From Pontibacter populi (GTDB lineage Bacteria; Bacteroidota; Bacteroidia; Cytophagales; Hymenobacteraceae), in contig NZ_JAHWXQ010000003.1 of the NCBI RefSeq assembly GCF_019336435.1, positions 372,001 through 436,000 on the forward strand: a DNA stretch of 64,000 nt, given 5' to 3'. Below are positions 55,195-63,321 of the stretch, one piece after another; within the stretch, counting starts at the first letter, position 1; the number at the start of each line of letters is the position of its first letter. The position numbers and the translations under genes were made by a program. The notes under the pieces are model-generated. The model was not told where the DNA came from. It saw only the letters and a list, made by a program, of their open reading frames with translations, and made no database searches.

Positions 55195-56943
55195 ATGGCC
55201 AAATCCAAAAAACTCAAGAATGTAACTTTAGCACAGGTCTTTAAAACCATCATCTGGCCACGGAAAAAGTACCTTTCCATGGGGTTGGTGCTCATCATCA
55301 TAAGCCGTTTGGCTGGGTTGGTGTTGCCGGGTGCCAGTAAATACCTGATCGACGATGTAATTCCGAAGAACGATTCTACCATGCTGAAGTGGCTTATAGT
55401 TGCCATTGTAGTGGCGATCGTTATCCAGTCGGTTACTTCGTTTGCGCTTACGCAGATACTGAGTGTGGAAGCACAGCATCTGATCTCGCAGTTGCGGGCC
55501 AAAGTACAACGGCACATCATTCAGTTGCCCATCCGGTTTTTCGACAATACCAAAACCGGCGAGCTGGTGTCGCGCATCATGACCGATGTGGAAGGCGTGC
55601 GTAACCTGGTTGGCACTGGCTTTGCCCAGATGGTGGGTGGTGTGCTTACGTCTGTTATCTGCCTGGTGCTGCTCATTTATATCAGCCCGCTTATGACGGG
55701 TTTTGCCCTGATTCCGGTAGCTATTTTTGGGGTGATCTCTTTAAAAGCGTTCGGGAGGATACGGCCTATTTTCAGGGAGCGCGGTGTGATAAATGCAGAA
55801 GTAACCGGCCGTTTGACCGAGACACTGGGCGGCGTGCGCGTGATAAAAGGATTTAATGCCGAAGAGCAGGAGATAAAAGTATTTGAGAATGGCGTGACTC
55901 GATTATTCCAGAATGTGAAGCAAAGCCTGACCACCACCAGTATGGTAACCAGTGCCGCTACCTTGCTGCTTGGCCTTGCTTCGGCGGGCATTATGGGCAT
56001 TGGCGGTTACCTGATCATGAAGGGTGAACTTACCTTTGGAGATTTCCTGGCCTTTACCCTGTACCTTGGTTTTATGATCGCGCCTATCCTGCAGATGAGT
56101 AACATCGGCAGCCAGTTTACCGAAGCCTTTGCCGGCCTCGACCGCACCGAAGAGATATTGAACACGCCCCTGGAAAGTGATGGCGGACACCGCACGCTGA
56201 CATTGGAGAACATCCATGGCAACATTGTTTTCGATAACGTTTCGTTTGCGTATGAGTCCGGGAAAGATGTGGTAAAGGAGATCAGTTTCCAGGCTCCTGC
56301 CGGTTCTGTTACGGCACTGGTTGGTACATCCGGTTCCGGTAAAACAACTATAGCCGGACTGGCAGCCTCGTTCCTGAACCCCGATAGCGGCACTATAACT
56401 GTAGACGGCCACGACTTACAAACCATAACCCTGCAAAGCTACCGCAGTCAACTGGGCGTAGTGTTGCAGGACGATTTCCTGTTTGAAGGCACTATACGCA
56501 ATAATATCCTTTTCCCGCGCCCTAACGCTACTGAAGCCCAACTGATGGCGGCCGCACAGGCTGCACACGTGCTGGAGTTTACCAACCGTTTCCCGGATGG
56601 CCTGGATACGTTGATAGGAGAACGCGGCGTGAAACTTTCGGGAGGACAGCGACAGCGCATTGCCATTGCGCGGGCCATCCTGGCCGACCCACGCATCCTG
56701 ATTCTGGACGAAGCAACCTCTAACCTCGACACCGAAAGCGAAAGCCTGATACAAGCCAGCTTAAAGACCCTGATGCAGGGCCGCACTACCTTCGTGATCG
56801 CACACCGCCTCAGCACCATCCGCCAGGCCGACCAGATTTTAGTAATAGAGCAGGGGCACATCGTAGAACAGGGCCGCCACGAAGAACTGTTGGAGAAACA
56901 AGGAAGGTATTATCAACTATATACCTACCAGGCGAGGATCTAG
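55195..56943 (+). CDS. MsbA-like ABC exporter (fused permease-ATPase)
   Basis: A 582-residue half-transporter. Six membrane spans (about 25-300) with the coupling region TGELVSRIMTDVEGVRNLV, then the ATPase: Walker A LVGTSGSGKTTIAG, Q-loop VLQDDFLFEG, signature LSGGQRQRIAIARAIL, Walker B ILILDEATSNLD and the H-loop VIAHRLS. It works as a homodimer; lipid, peptide or drug export is the family's range. The layout is like MsbA/multidrug exporters; the substrate cannot be told. Monocistronic. Confidence 0.94.
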   Translation: MAKSKKLKNVTLAQVFKTIIWPRKKYLSMGLVLIIISRLAGLVLPGASKYLIDDVIPKNDSTMLKWLIVAIVVAIVIQSVTSFALTQILSVEAQHLISQLRAKVQRHIIQLPIRFFDNTKTGELVSRIMTDVEGVRNLVGTGFAQMVGGVLTSVICLVLLIYISPLMTGFALIPVAIFGVISLKAFGRIRPIFRERGVINAEVTGRLTETLGGVRVIKGFNAEEQEIKVFENGVTRLFQNVKQSLTTTSMVTSAATLLLGLASAGIMGIGGYLIMKGELTFGDFLAFTLYLGFMIAPILQMSNIGSQFTEAFAGLDRTEEILNTPLESDGGHRTLTLENIHGNIVFDNVSFAYESGKDVVKEISFQAPAGSVTALVGTSGSGKTTIAGLAASFLNPDSGTITVDGHDLQTITLQSYRSQLGVVLQDDFLFEGTIRNNILFPRPNATEAQLMAAAQAAHVLEFTNRFPDGLDTLIGERGVKLSGGQRQRIAIARAILADPRILILDEATSNLDTESESLIQASLKTLMQGRTTFVIAHRLSTIRQADQILVIEQGHIVEQGRHEELLEKQGRYYQLYTYQARI

Positions 56944-57098
56944 GGCAACTGCTGGATTTGTTTAGTGTAAACACTTGCGTTCTATGTTATTCATTTTAAC
57001 TCGCCCATTAAGCTCATTTAAGTCGCAGGCTATTATTTAGCTATATTCTTATAAAAAAGATTATATATTTATAGCAAGATATTTGACACTATTTTAAA

Positions 57099-58265
57099 AT
57101 GGGTAATAAACTAAAACTGCTATTAGTTGGTGCACTACTGCTTTGTATGACACAGCTTTATGCACAGCAAACCAATGACCTGGATGCATACATTAAGCGA
57201 CTGAGACACTCGCTGGCAACAGGCGGAAGTGAAACAGGTTTCTTGTCTATAGGGTCCGATTTTTTGTATGCACAGGATTATTTAGAAGCCGGTAACTATT
57301 CATCTGCCGAGTATAGTTTTGCAAGTATTGTGCGGGCGCATCCGGAGCATGCCTTTGCCAATTACCAGTATGCTGTTTCGCTTCTAAAACAAAAAGACAC
57401 TGAAAAAGCGAAACTCGCACAGCAGTATTTTCAGAAAGCAATAGAGCTGGAGCCTTCCCTTAAAGCACGCTACGAAAAAGACGTGCCTGGCCAGGCTGCT
57501 GCCGAACCTAAGAAACCAGCTACACCAGCCAATCGCCCGGCCGAAGCAGCTCCCGCAAAACCAGAAACTATAGCGACAGGACTGGATGCTTATATTTCCC
57601 AATTAAAGCATTCGTATGCTACTGGCGGTAAAGAAACGCAGATGTTTGCTCCCGGCCAGGAAGCCATACAAGGTATTCTGTACTATGAGAAAGGTGAATT
57701 CAGCAGTGCCGAAACAAGATTCAGTCTTTCGCTGAGTGTAGACCCGGAAAACCCGTATGCCAACTATCTGAAGGCTGTTTCGCTTGCCGCGCAGGGCAAA
57801 GATGCAGAGGCAAAACCATTTTACCAGAAAGCTGTTGCCGGCGACAAGGCGCTGGCTGCACGGTATATTGGAGATGTAGCGTCGGGCAAAGCTAAATGGA
57901 ATAAATTACAGGCTTCTAAACAGGTAAAAACCACACCGGCCAAAAAAGTAACGTACGGCGGCGCGCTGGTATACGGCAAGTATGTCTGCGACCAGTCGGT
58001 GTGGAACGGCCCGAACGTAAGCCCTGCTTACCGGAATGAATATAAAGGCTATTTTGCCTTGAAGAAAGATGGCACTTACCGCTGGCTGGATGACGGGGGA
58101 ACAGGCAAGTATAGTTACAATGCTAAAACAGGCGCTATCACCTGGCTTTCCGGCCCCATGAAAGGGAAAGGGCCTAAAGCATCCAAATACCAGAAAGGAA
58201 CAACCGTAGCCCAGGTGACAGTAGAATTTAACGGCTTTTCGTGGAACTGCGGTTGCAACAAGTAA
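57099..58265 (+). CDS. Secreted TPR-like protein with internal duplication
   Basis: 388 residues. Signal peptide MGNKLKLLLVGALLLCMTQLYAQ. Residues about 27-130 and 165-265 are two copies of the same unit: each opens LDAYI..L.HS.ATGG.ET, then has a helix pair with YLEAGNYSSAEYSFASIV or YEKGEFSSAETRFSLSLS and ends with YANYLKAVSL-type helices and a phenylalanine/tyrosine-QKA helix, the signature of tetratricopeptide repeats. A proline/alanine linker joins them. The last 110 residues (YGKYVCDQSVWNGPNVSPAY...) form a separate beta-rich domain with three cysteines near CDQ and NCGCNK. Function unknown. Confidence 0.75.
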   Translation: MGNKLKLLLVGALLLCMTQLYAQQTNDLDAYIKRLRHSLATGGSETGFLSIGSDFLYAQDYLEAGNYSSAEYSFASIVRAHPEHAFANYQYAVSLLKQKDTEKAKLAQQYFQKAIELEPSLKARYEKDVPGQAAAEPKKPATPANRPAEAAPAKPETIATGLDAYISQLKHSYATGGKETQMFAPGQEAIQGILYYEKGEFSSAETRFSLSLSVDPENPYANYLKAVSLAAQGKDAEAKPFYQKAVAGDKALAARYIGDVASGKAKWNKLQASKQVKTTPAKKVTYGGALVYGKYVCDQSVWNGPNVSPAYRNEYKGYFALKKDGTYRWLDDGGTGKYSYNAKTGAITWLSGPMKGKGPKASKYQKGTTVAQVTVEFNGFSWNCGCNK

Positions 58266-58292
58266 CCTTAAATACCTATAGTTTGATTTAGG

Positions 58293-58332
58293 AAAACAGC
58301 CTCTCAACCCTTAGTTTGAGAGGCTGTTCTTA
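58293..58332 (+). terminator. Intrinsic terminator of the duplicated TPR gene
   Basis: AACAGCCTCTCAA / TTGAGAGGCTGTT with an 8-base loop, followed by CTTATTTAATT. Confidence 0.87.
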
Positions 58333-58806
58333 TTTAATTATTGAGTCTGAGCTTCGCAGTTAACATATCGTTTTCAACTATACAATTGAATTAGTAGACC
58401 TACATATGTTTTTACAAATCTTGAAGCCGTTCTACATAAAGTCAGGAGCAACTTTAGTAAGTAAAACTAACAACCTTAGACTGCAGATAAAGCAAGTTTG
58501 AAGTTAGCGAACGGGGCTCTGAAAGATTAGGGCCGGAGCACTTCATTCTAAGAAAAGTAGTTAAAAATTTATTGTCATTCTGTAAGGAAACTTGTTGAAA
58601 GGGAGGTTAGGGGAGCAGGCCACGCCAACTATAGACAGCGTCCTCATTCGTTTTTAATTTGCCCTGCCAGCCTTCTCTGCTTACCTTTATGCAGTTTAAT
58701 GCCTGAGGAAAGAAGCCTTGCTTAAAGGCTTTTGAGCAGCACATACCTGTATAGTTGTAACTTAACTGCTTCTGATACGTGCTATTCCTTTCCTAAACTC
58801 ATCTCT
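58333..58806. other. Spacer with degraded repeat-like sequence
   Basis: About 470 bases. A TTGTCATTCTG.AAGGAA stretch at about 58571 looks like a module-1 variant; no gene recognised. Confidence 0.55.
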
Positions 58807-59436
58807 ATGGAAAACGCTATACAACTGAATATTCCCCTTACCGTTTCATATTCTGCCCTCGAAAGTGTACTGCAACAGCAGTTGATCGGCATGTATATAC
58901 CCGAGCCCGAAGAAGGTACAGCATTAAATCCGTACGCCCAGGTATTGAATGTAGGCATAACAGGGAGCAGGGGTGGAGACTATAATGTACAGCTACGTGT
59001 CCAGCTGAAAATTCTGCGCACAGTACTGAAACGGGACATGGTAGATCTTTACGCATCGGTTGCCCTGGACTTTGATAATGCCACACAAGAGGTATATGTA
59101 CAGCATTTCTCAATGGAGTCTGCTACCTCGAGTGGATTTTACAACACTGCCCTGCAGGTGCTGGTAAATAAGGTAGCCTACAACCAGATCATCGAAAAGG
59201 CACGAGTTGACCTGAAGCCCATCATTGCAGCGGAACTGGAGAAGGTAAATGCTCAACTGGCGCAGGGGCTTGAACTGAAAGGACTGAAACTGAAAGGCGC
59301 TGTAGCAACTGTAACAGTGCAGGACATCGACCCAAAGCCCGATGGGCTCTCGCTACGATTGCAGGCACAAGGGAACCTGGAAGTAGCAGTTTATGATCTT
59401 ACCGGTCTTTTACCACCGAATACAACTGAACTATAG
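58807..59436 (+). CDS. DUF4403-like protein
   Basis: About 210 residues, starting at ATG 58807 (an in-frame TTG at 58732 would add 25 residues with no support). Resembles the C-terminal part of DUF4403 proteins: beta-strands with NIPLTVSYSALESVLQQQL, QLRVQLKILRTVLKRDMVDL and a helix KVAYNQIIEKARVDLKPI, ending AVYDLTGL. No signal peptide. Probably binds a lipid or ligand as in TULIP-like folds, but that is inference. Confidence 0.65.
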   Translation: MENAIQLNIPLTVSYSALESVLQQQLIGMYIPEPEEGTALNPYAQVLNVGITGSRGGDYNVQLRVQLKILRTVLKRDMVDLYASVALDFDNATQEVYVQHFSMESATSSGFYNTALQVLVNKVAYNQIIEKARVDLKPIIAAELEKVNAQLAQGLELKGLKLKGAVATVTVQDIDPKPDGLSLRLQAQGNLEVAVYDLTGLLPPNTTEL

Positions 59437-59804
59437 AATGGCTTGAAAACAATTAGGGGAAGTTGAGATAACGTGCAATAAGCTGTGTTTCGAACTATAA
59501 AACCTGTGTTCTGATCATTAAAGGGCGCTACATTCCCGTGCTTTAAAACCCTCTGTTTTCAGGCAAGAAACCTGGTGATCCGAAGGTCAGGTGTGCTTAC
59601 TTTCTGCTCAAAAGATTCTTTAGGATGGCGAATAAAGGGGAGAACAAACCAGCGCAGCCTTAAAGTTTTAGTATAACCCGAAGTGACTGTGCGCTCCCAA
59701 CATTGACCAGCTAAATTACTGATGGTAAAGTTTGCAAGAGTATAGTTTGCTGCTGTCTGCTGAATTAACAGACCATATTCTTTTTGATCGGCCTCTTACT
59801 TTTG
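59437..59804. other. Spacer
   Basis: About 368 bases between convergent genes; no clear terminator, repeat or gene was recognised. Confidence 0.5.
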
Positions 59805-60593
59805 TTACGGGTACCTATCTGATTTAAGACGCTCCAGGCTGTGCTGGTCTACTTTTACGATACCCCGCATGGGGCGGTCCAGGTCGATGATGATGAAAAC
59901 TACCAGGCAGATCATTAAACTCAGTAAGGCCGACGGAAGATTGGTGCGCCGTTGTCCCAACCCACTACCATACCCGATCAGGGCTCCCGCCATTATAAAA
60001 ACGATGAACAGCAGGTACAGGATCACCTCGGGCACGTGCATGGCCAGTAAGGCATTCCGTTCGTCGTGCGCGACAACCATCTGGTTAAGGGCCGTTGCAA
60101 AGTAGCCTGTTGTAACCGGGTTTGGGTCTAAGCGGGCCGCTTTTACAGCCTGGTCCCAGATGGCGCGCTGCTGTGCTTCTGTCCTGTCGGCGAGTGCTTC
60201 CTGATCTTTTACCATGGCATAGTTGGTGTTGCTTAAGGCAAGCCGCAGGTCTACGTACTGTTGCAGCTGCACGTGGGTAAGTGAATCGTAAGGAGCGGGG
60301 AGCAGGTGCGTACGCATAAGGGCCGTGCGAATAGCGCTTGCCTCGTTAACGACTGCTTCGGTACGGCTGTTGTAGGTCTGGAGCGACATGCTGAAGGCAA
60401 AACCAAGTATTAGGGCCAGTAAACCCAACGTGCCCGCCTGTATGGTGCTGGTCTGCGATTTTACATCTTTATCAGATTTTCGCTGGTGATGGCGACCGAT
60501 CCGGTAGCCGGCTTCCTGGGCCAGCATGATCAACACATACAAAACTGCCACAATCAGGATGCTGTTGTGTGCGTACAAAAAGTCTTTTGCCAT
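59805..60593 (-). CDS. DUF4239 (bestrophin-like) membrane protein
   Basis: 262 residues with four membrane spans, two near the N-terminus (SILIVAVLYVLIMLAQ; GLLALILGFAFSMSLQTY) and two near the C-terminus (EVILYLLFIVFIMAGALIGYG; LLSLMICLVVFIIIDLDRP). Between them is a soluble helical domain with NEASAIRTALMRTHLLP. The pattern and the DLDRPMRG ending match DUF4239. Bestrophin-like proteins include ion channels; activity here is unknown. Confidence 0.85.
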   Translation of the reverse strand: MAKDFLYAHNSILIVAVLYVLIMLAQEAGYRIGRHHQRKSDKDVKSQTSTIQAGTLGLLALILGFAFSMSLQTYNSRTEAVVNEASAIRTALMRTHLLPAPYDSLTHVQLQQYVDLRLALSNTNYAMVKDQEALADRTEAQQRAIWDQAVKAARLDPNPVTTGYFATALNQMVVAHDERNALLAMHVPEVILYLLFIVFIMAGALIGYGSGLGQRRTNLPSALLSLMICLVVFIIIDLDRPMRGIVKVDQHSLERLKSDRYP

Positions 60594-61185
60594 GCTTTTA
60601 TACTTCTGTGTTCCTTAGCCAGCCGCAGGTCGGTTTTACGGCTAAGGTCTATACGTATTTGCTGGGATAATGCAGTAGAATGGAGGGAGAAGGGTGAGGT
60701 GGTTTTATTGGAGTACTTTGGTTATTCCGCATGCGTATATGTGTCGGTTTAATACACCAATATTAGTCTGGTAAATTATAGTGTTATCGTGGTGATCTAT
60801 ACTGCCGGGATATTAATGTTTCGTATGGGATTACAGGGGTGTTAAGACTCTAACTATAGAACTATAGCATCAACTATAACTATAGCTGGAATTTTCCTCT
60901 CGGGAGGGGTAGGGGTGGGTTAAAACACCAGCTATAAAACTATCTGTTGAACTATAGCAAAGGTCTTTCCTCCATTCTACCAAGATCCTTTCAGGATGAC
61001 AAAGTGAGGAGCAATCCAAAGCTCCCCGCCTTAAACAAGGAGGGGTTGGGGGTGGTTGGATTACGTTAACTATAGAATAACAAACGCAAGCCCACACCAA
61101 CTCCGAATCTATCCTAAACCCATACTTTGCAAACCTCCTAACTCCCATTAACTTGCAGTAAAATCCAACAGCAACCTCCCCAACT
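60594..61185. other. Gene-free spacer before the Crp/Fnr gene
   Basis: About 590 bases between divergent genes. Repeat copy D covers 60833-61060; the remaining part holds presumed promoters of both flanking genes that I could not assign. Confidence 0.7.
60833..61060 (-). repeat. Modular intergenic repeat, copy D (partial)
   Basis: Only modules 4 and 5 are present, oriented as in copy A: ACAGGGGTGTTAAG, CCTCTCGGGAGGGGTAGGGG at about 60896, an inserted CAAGATCCTTTCAGGATGAC hairpin at about 60981, and CCCCGCCTT-AAAC-AAGGAGGGG at 61023. Modules 1-3 are absent. Confidence 0.82.
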
Positions 61186-61770
61186 ATGGACAAAGAATTG
61201 CAGCAGCTTAAGCAACTGGTTAACGGCATCCGCCCCTTGTCCGACGAAGACTGGGAGGTGTTCGCTGCTCTCTGGAGCCGCCATGTGGCCAAACGGAAGG
61301 AGCCTGTTACGCAGGCGGGCGAGGTGGAGCATTACCTGTACTTTGTAGCCGATGGGGTGCAGCGTGTATATTACTTCGATGACCAGGACCGGGAAGCGAC
61401 GCTGGTATTTACCTATTCCCCATCCTTTGGCGGCGTGCTCGATTCCTTTATGTTACAGCAGCCTTCACGTTTCTACTATGAAACCTTAGCTCCATCCGTC
61501 TTTCTGAGAGCGCCTTACCCGGAACTGCAACGGCTGATGCAGACCAGGCCGGCCATCGAGTCAATGATAAGGGCAGGGCTATCCTATAGTTTGTCAGGAT
61601 TGCTGGAGCGGCTGGTAGAGCTGCAGTGTTTTTCGTCAGAAGAGCGGTTCAGGAAATTGCTGCAGCGCAGCCCCCACATCCTGCATCTGGTGCCGCATAA
61701 GTACCTGGCCAATTACCTGGGCATCGACCCGACAAACTTCAGCAAGCTGCTCAATAAAGTAAGAATCTGA
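61186..61770 (+). CDS. Crp/Fnr family transcriptional regulator
   Basis: A 194-residue dimeric regulator. Residues about 20-115 are a cNMP-binding-like beta-barrel (KRKEPVTQAGEVEHYLYFVADG), followed by the dimerisation helix and a C-terminal winged helix whose recognition helix is YLANYLGIDPTNFSKLLNKV. No iron-sulfur cysteine cluster is seen, so it is not a classical FNR; the cNMP pocket Arg-Thr/Ser motif is also not clear, so the signal is unknown. It probably controls the gene just downstream through the dyad at 61774. Confidence 0.88.
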   Translation: MDKELQQLKQLVNGIRPLSDEDWEVFAALWSRHVAKRKEPVTQAGEVEHYLYFVADGVQRVYYFDDQDREATLVFTYSPSFGGVLDSFMLQQPSRFYYETLAPSVFLRAPYPELQRLMQTRPAIESMIRAGLSYSLSGLLERLVELQCFSSEERFRKLLQRSPHILHLVPHKYLANYLGIDPTNFSKLLNKVRI

Positions 61771-61773
61771 AAT

Positions 61774-61789
61774 CTTGGTATTTACCAAG
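61774..61789 (+). promoter_or_regulatory. Candidate Crp/Fnr operator
   Basis: CTTGGTATTTACCAAG is a dyad with 7-base arms and fits TTGNN-N4-NNCAA, the site architecture of Crp/Fnr dimers. It begins 4 bases after the regulator's stop and lies about 30 bases upstream of CATCTTTG at 61811-61818, a near match to TAnnTTTG, close to the -41 position used for activation. Confidence 0.6.
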
Positions 61790-61844
61790 AATAGTCTTTC
61801 CGTGGTACCCCATCTTTGTAACAGAAACTTAAACAAAACTTGTT

Positions 61845-62264
61845 ATGAAGACACAAAGAACCATTGCCCTGGCCTCCAAAGGCTTTATTCTCCTCTCGGC
61901 GCTAAGCCTCCTGTCTGTTAGTGTGATGGCATTTGCCAACCCGCAGTCCGTGATGGACCTGGTACATGTGCAGCTAAATAATACCGATGCCTTCAGTTCT
62001 ATACGCGGGGTGTATGGTGGCGTCGGTATGACGCTCTTCCTGAGCCTGATCTACCTGATGCTGCGCGATACCCAAAGCGGCTTGCTGTTTCTGTGCCTGC
62101 TCTGGGGCTTCTATGCTCTGTCGCGCACCATTACCATTTTCTCGGAAGGGGCCCTGGGCGACTTCGGAAATCAATGGCTGATGACAGAGTCAGTGTTTTT
62201 TGTTCTTGCCCTGGCCCTGGCGATGGCAAACAGAAAAGCGATGCCTAATAACAAGGCGGTTTAG
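61845..62264 (+). CDS. DUF4345 family membrane protein
   Basis: 139 residues with four membrane spans: GFILLSALSLLSVSVMAF, VYGGVGMTLFLSLIYLML, LLFLCLLWGFYALSRTITI and SVFFVLALALAMAN. The central RGVYGGVGM block is the DUF4345 hallmark. Function unknown. It follows the Crp/Fnr gene at 74 bases with the operator-like dyad between them, so it is the probable target of that regulator. Confidence 0.85.
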   Translation: MKTQRTIALASKGFILLSALSLLSVSVMAFANPQSVMDLVHVQLNNTDAFSSIRGVYGGVGMTLFLSLIYLMLRDTQSGLLFLCLLWGFYALSRTITIFSEGALGDFGNQWLMTESVFFVLALALAMANRKAMPNNKAV

Positions 62265-62349
62265 AGGAAAGCCACTAGTCTTATCGTGATTCATTAGGCT
62301 TTGATTCATAAAAATCTCCACTTGATGACAGAGTCGTTTCATTCTGGTG

Positions 62350-62388
62350 AATTCTCCCCTTGAGGGGAGCGCAGAGGGGTGTTTACAC
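62350..62388 (-). repeat. Solo fragment of repeat module 4
   Basis: AATTCTCCCCTTGAGGGGAG followed by AGAGGGGTGTTT matches the GTCCCC/GGGGAC hairpin part of module 4. Further on, GCACGAGCTGCAAGCTCGCG (62449-62468) is another small hairpin, probably a REP-like unit. Confidence 0.6.
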
Positions 62389-62545
62389 CTGCAGATTCAC
62401 CGGCTTTTGCTAACAGAAGTATTCCGCCCCGTAGCTCTACCTCAAAAGGCACGAGCTGCAAGCTCGCGCCAGCGGCTGAAGTTCAATGCTATATCTTATC
62501 CAAATACTCAATCGAAATCATTTAAAACTCAAACAAAATAAAACC

Positions 62546-63151
62546 ATGAAAAAAGTAATGTTAGTTGCGTGTGTTCTTTTTAGTACCTTTTGCTTAACCG
62601 GTTGCGAAGACGAGGAGTTGAGTCAAAGCATTTATGCCCTGCAGGAGAGCGCGTCTGTGGTGAAGTGGAAAGGCTACAGCCCGGAGTTGTATCACGATGG
62701 CACCTTCCAGGTGCAAAGCCAGAATATTCAGGTGGTGGATGGCAAGGTAACGTCCGGCACGTTCACTATTCCGATCGCGACGATTGTGAACTTCGATTTG
62801 CCTGACGAGGTGAAGCCGATGCTGCTCGAGCACCTCAAGAGCCCGGACTTCTTTCACCTGGCGCTGCACCCAACGGCCACGTTCAAAATCACAAAGGTAC
62901 AACCACTTGCCAGCGCATCGGAGGAGGCAAACTACACTGTGACCGGCGACTTTTCTATGCTTGGGAAGACACACCCGATCACGTTCCCGGCCAGGATCAA
63001 CTTTACAGGAAACAACCTGGAACTGGAGGCAAGCTTTAAGCTGGACAGAACCAAATGGGGCATGACCTATGCCGCCGATCCTGCGCTGGGCGAACACCAC
63101 ATTCTGCCGGAAGTTGATATACAATTCGACCTGACGGCAAACAGGAAGTAG
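62546..63151 (+). CDS. YceI family lipoprotein
   Basis: About 201 residues. Lipobox FCLTGC with Cys17 from the ATG at 62546 (the frame is open further up, but this start gives a proper signal). Mature part is a YceI-type lipocalin-like barrel: VVKWKGYSPELYHDGTFQV, LLEHLKSPDFFHLALHPTAT and a YTVTGDFSMLGKTHPITFPA strand pair. YceI proteins bind isoprenoid-type lipids or are secreted under stress. Ends in a strong terminator. Confidence 0.92.
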   Translation: MKKVMLVACVLFSTFCLTGCEDEELSQSIYALQESASVVKWKGYSPELYHDGTFQVQSQNIQVVDGKVTSGTFTIPIATIVNFDLPDEVKPMLLEHLKSPDFFHLALHPTATFKITKVQPLASASEEANYTVTGDFSMLGKTHPITFPARINFTGNNLELEASFKLDRTKWGMTYAADPALGEHHILPEVDIQFDLTANRK

Positions 63152-63260
63152 ATATAGTTGCCCGGAGTAAAGTATATCTAATTGTTTTGCTGAAGGGGCG
63201 CCTGCTGAGGATAGCCCCTTCGGACTTTATAATATGTGATGATACTAAAGTTTAGCGTAT

Positions 63261-63310
63261 AAACAAAGAGCCCGGCAGAAAGGAATTTCTGCCGGGCTCT
63301 TTGTCTTTTA
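63261..63310. terminator. Bidirectional terminator (YceI / subtilase)
   Basis: AAAGAGCCCGGCAGAAA pairs with TTTCTGCCGGGCTCTTT around GGAAT, followed by GTCTTTTAT. Between convergent genes. Confidence 0.93.
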
Positions 63311-63321
63311 TCTAAAGCCAG

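Noticed and set aside
58732..58806. TTG start 75 bases upstream in the DUF4403-like gene
   Set aside because: The added residues are cysteine-containing and polar with no signal, and a normal ATG with the expected N-terminus lies at 58807.
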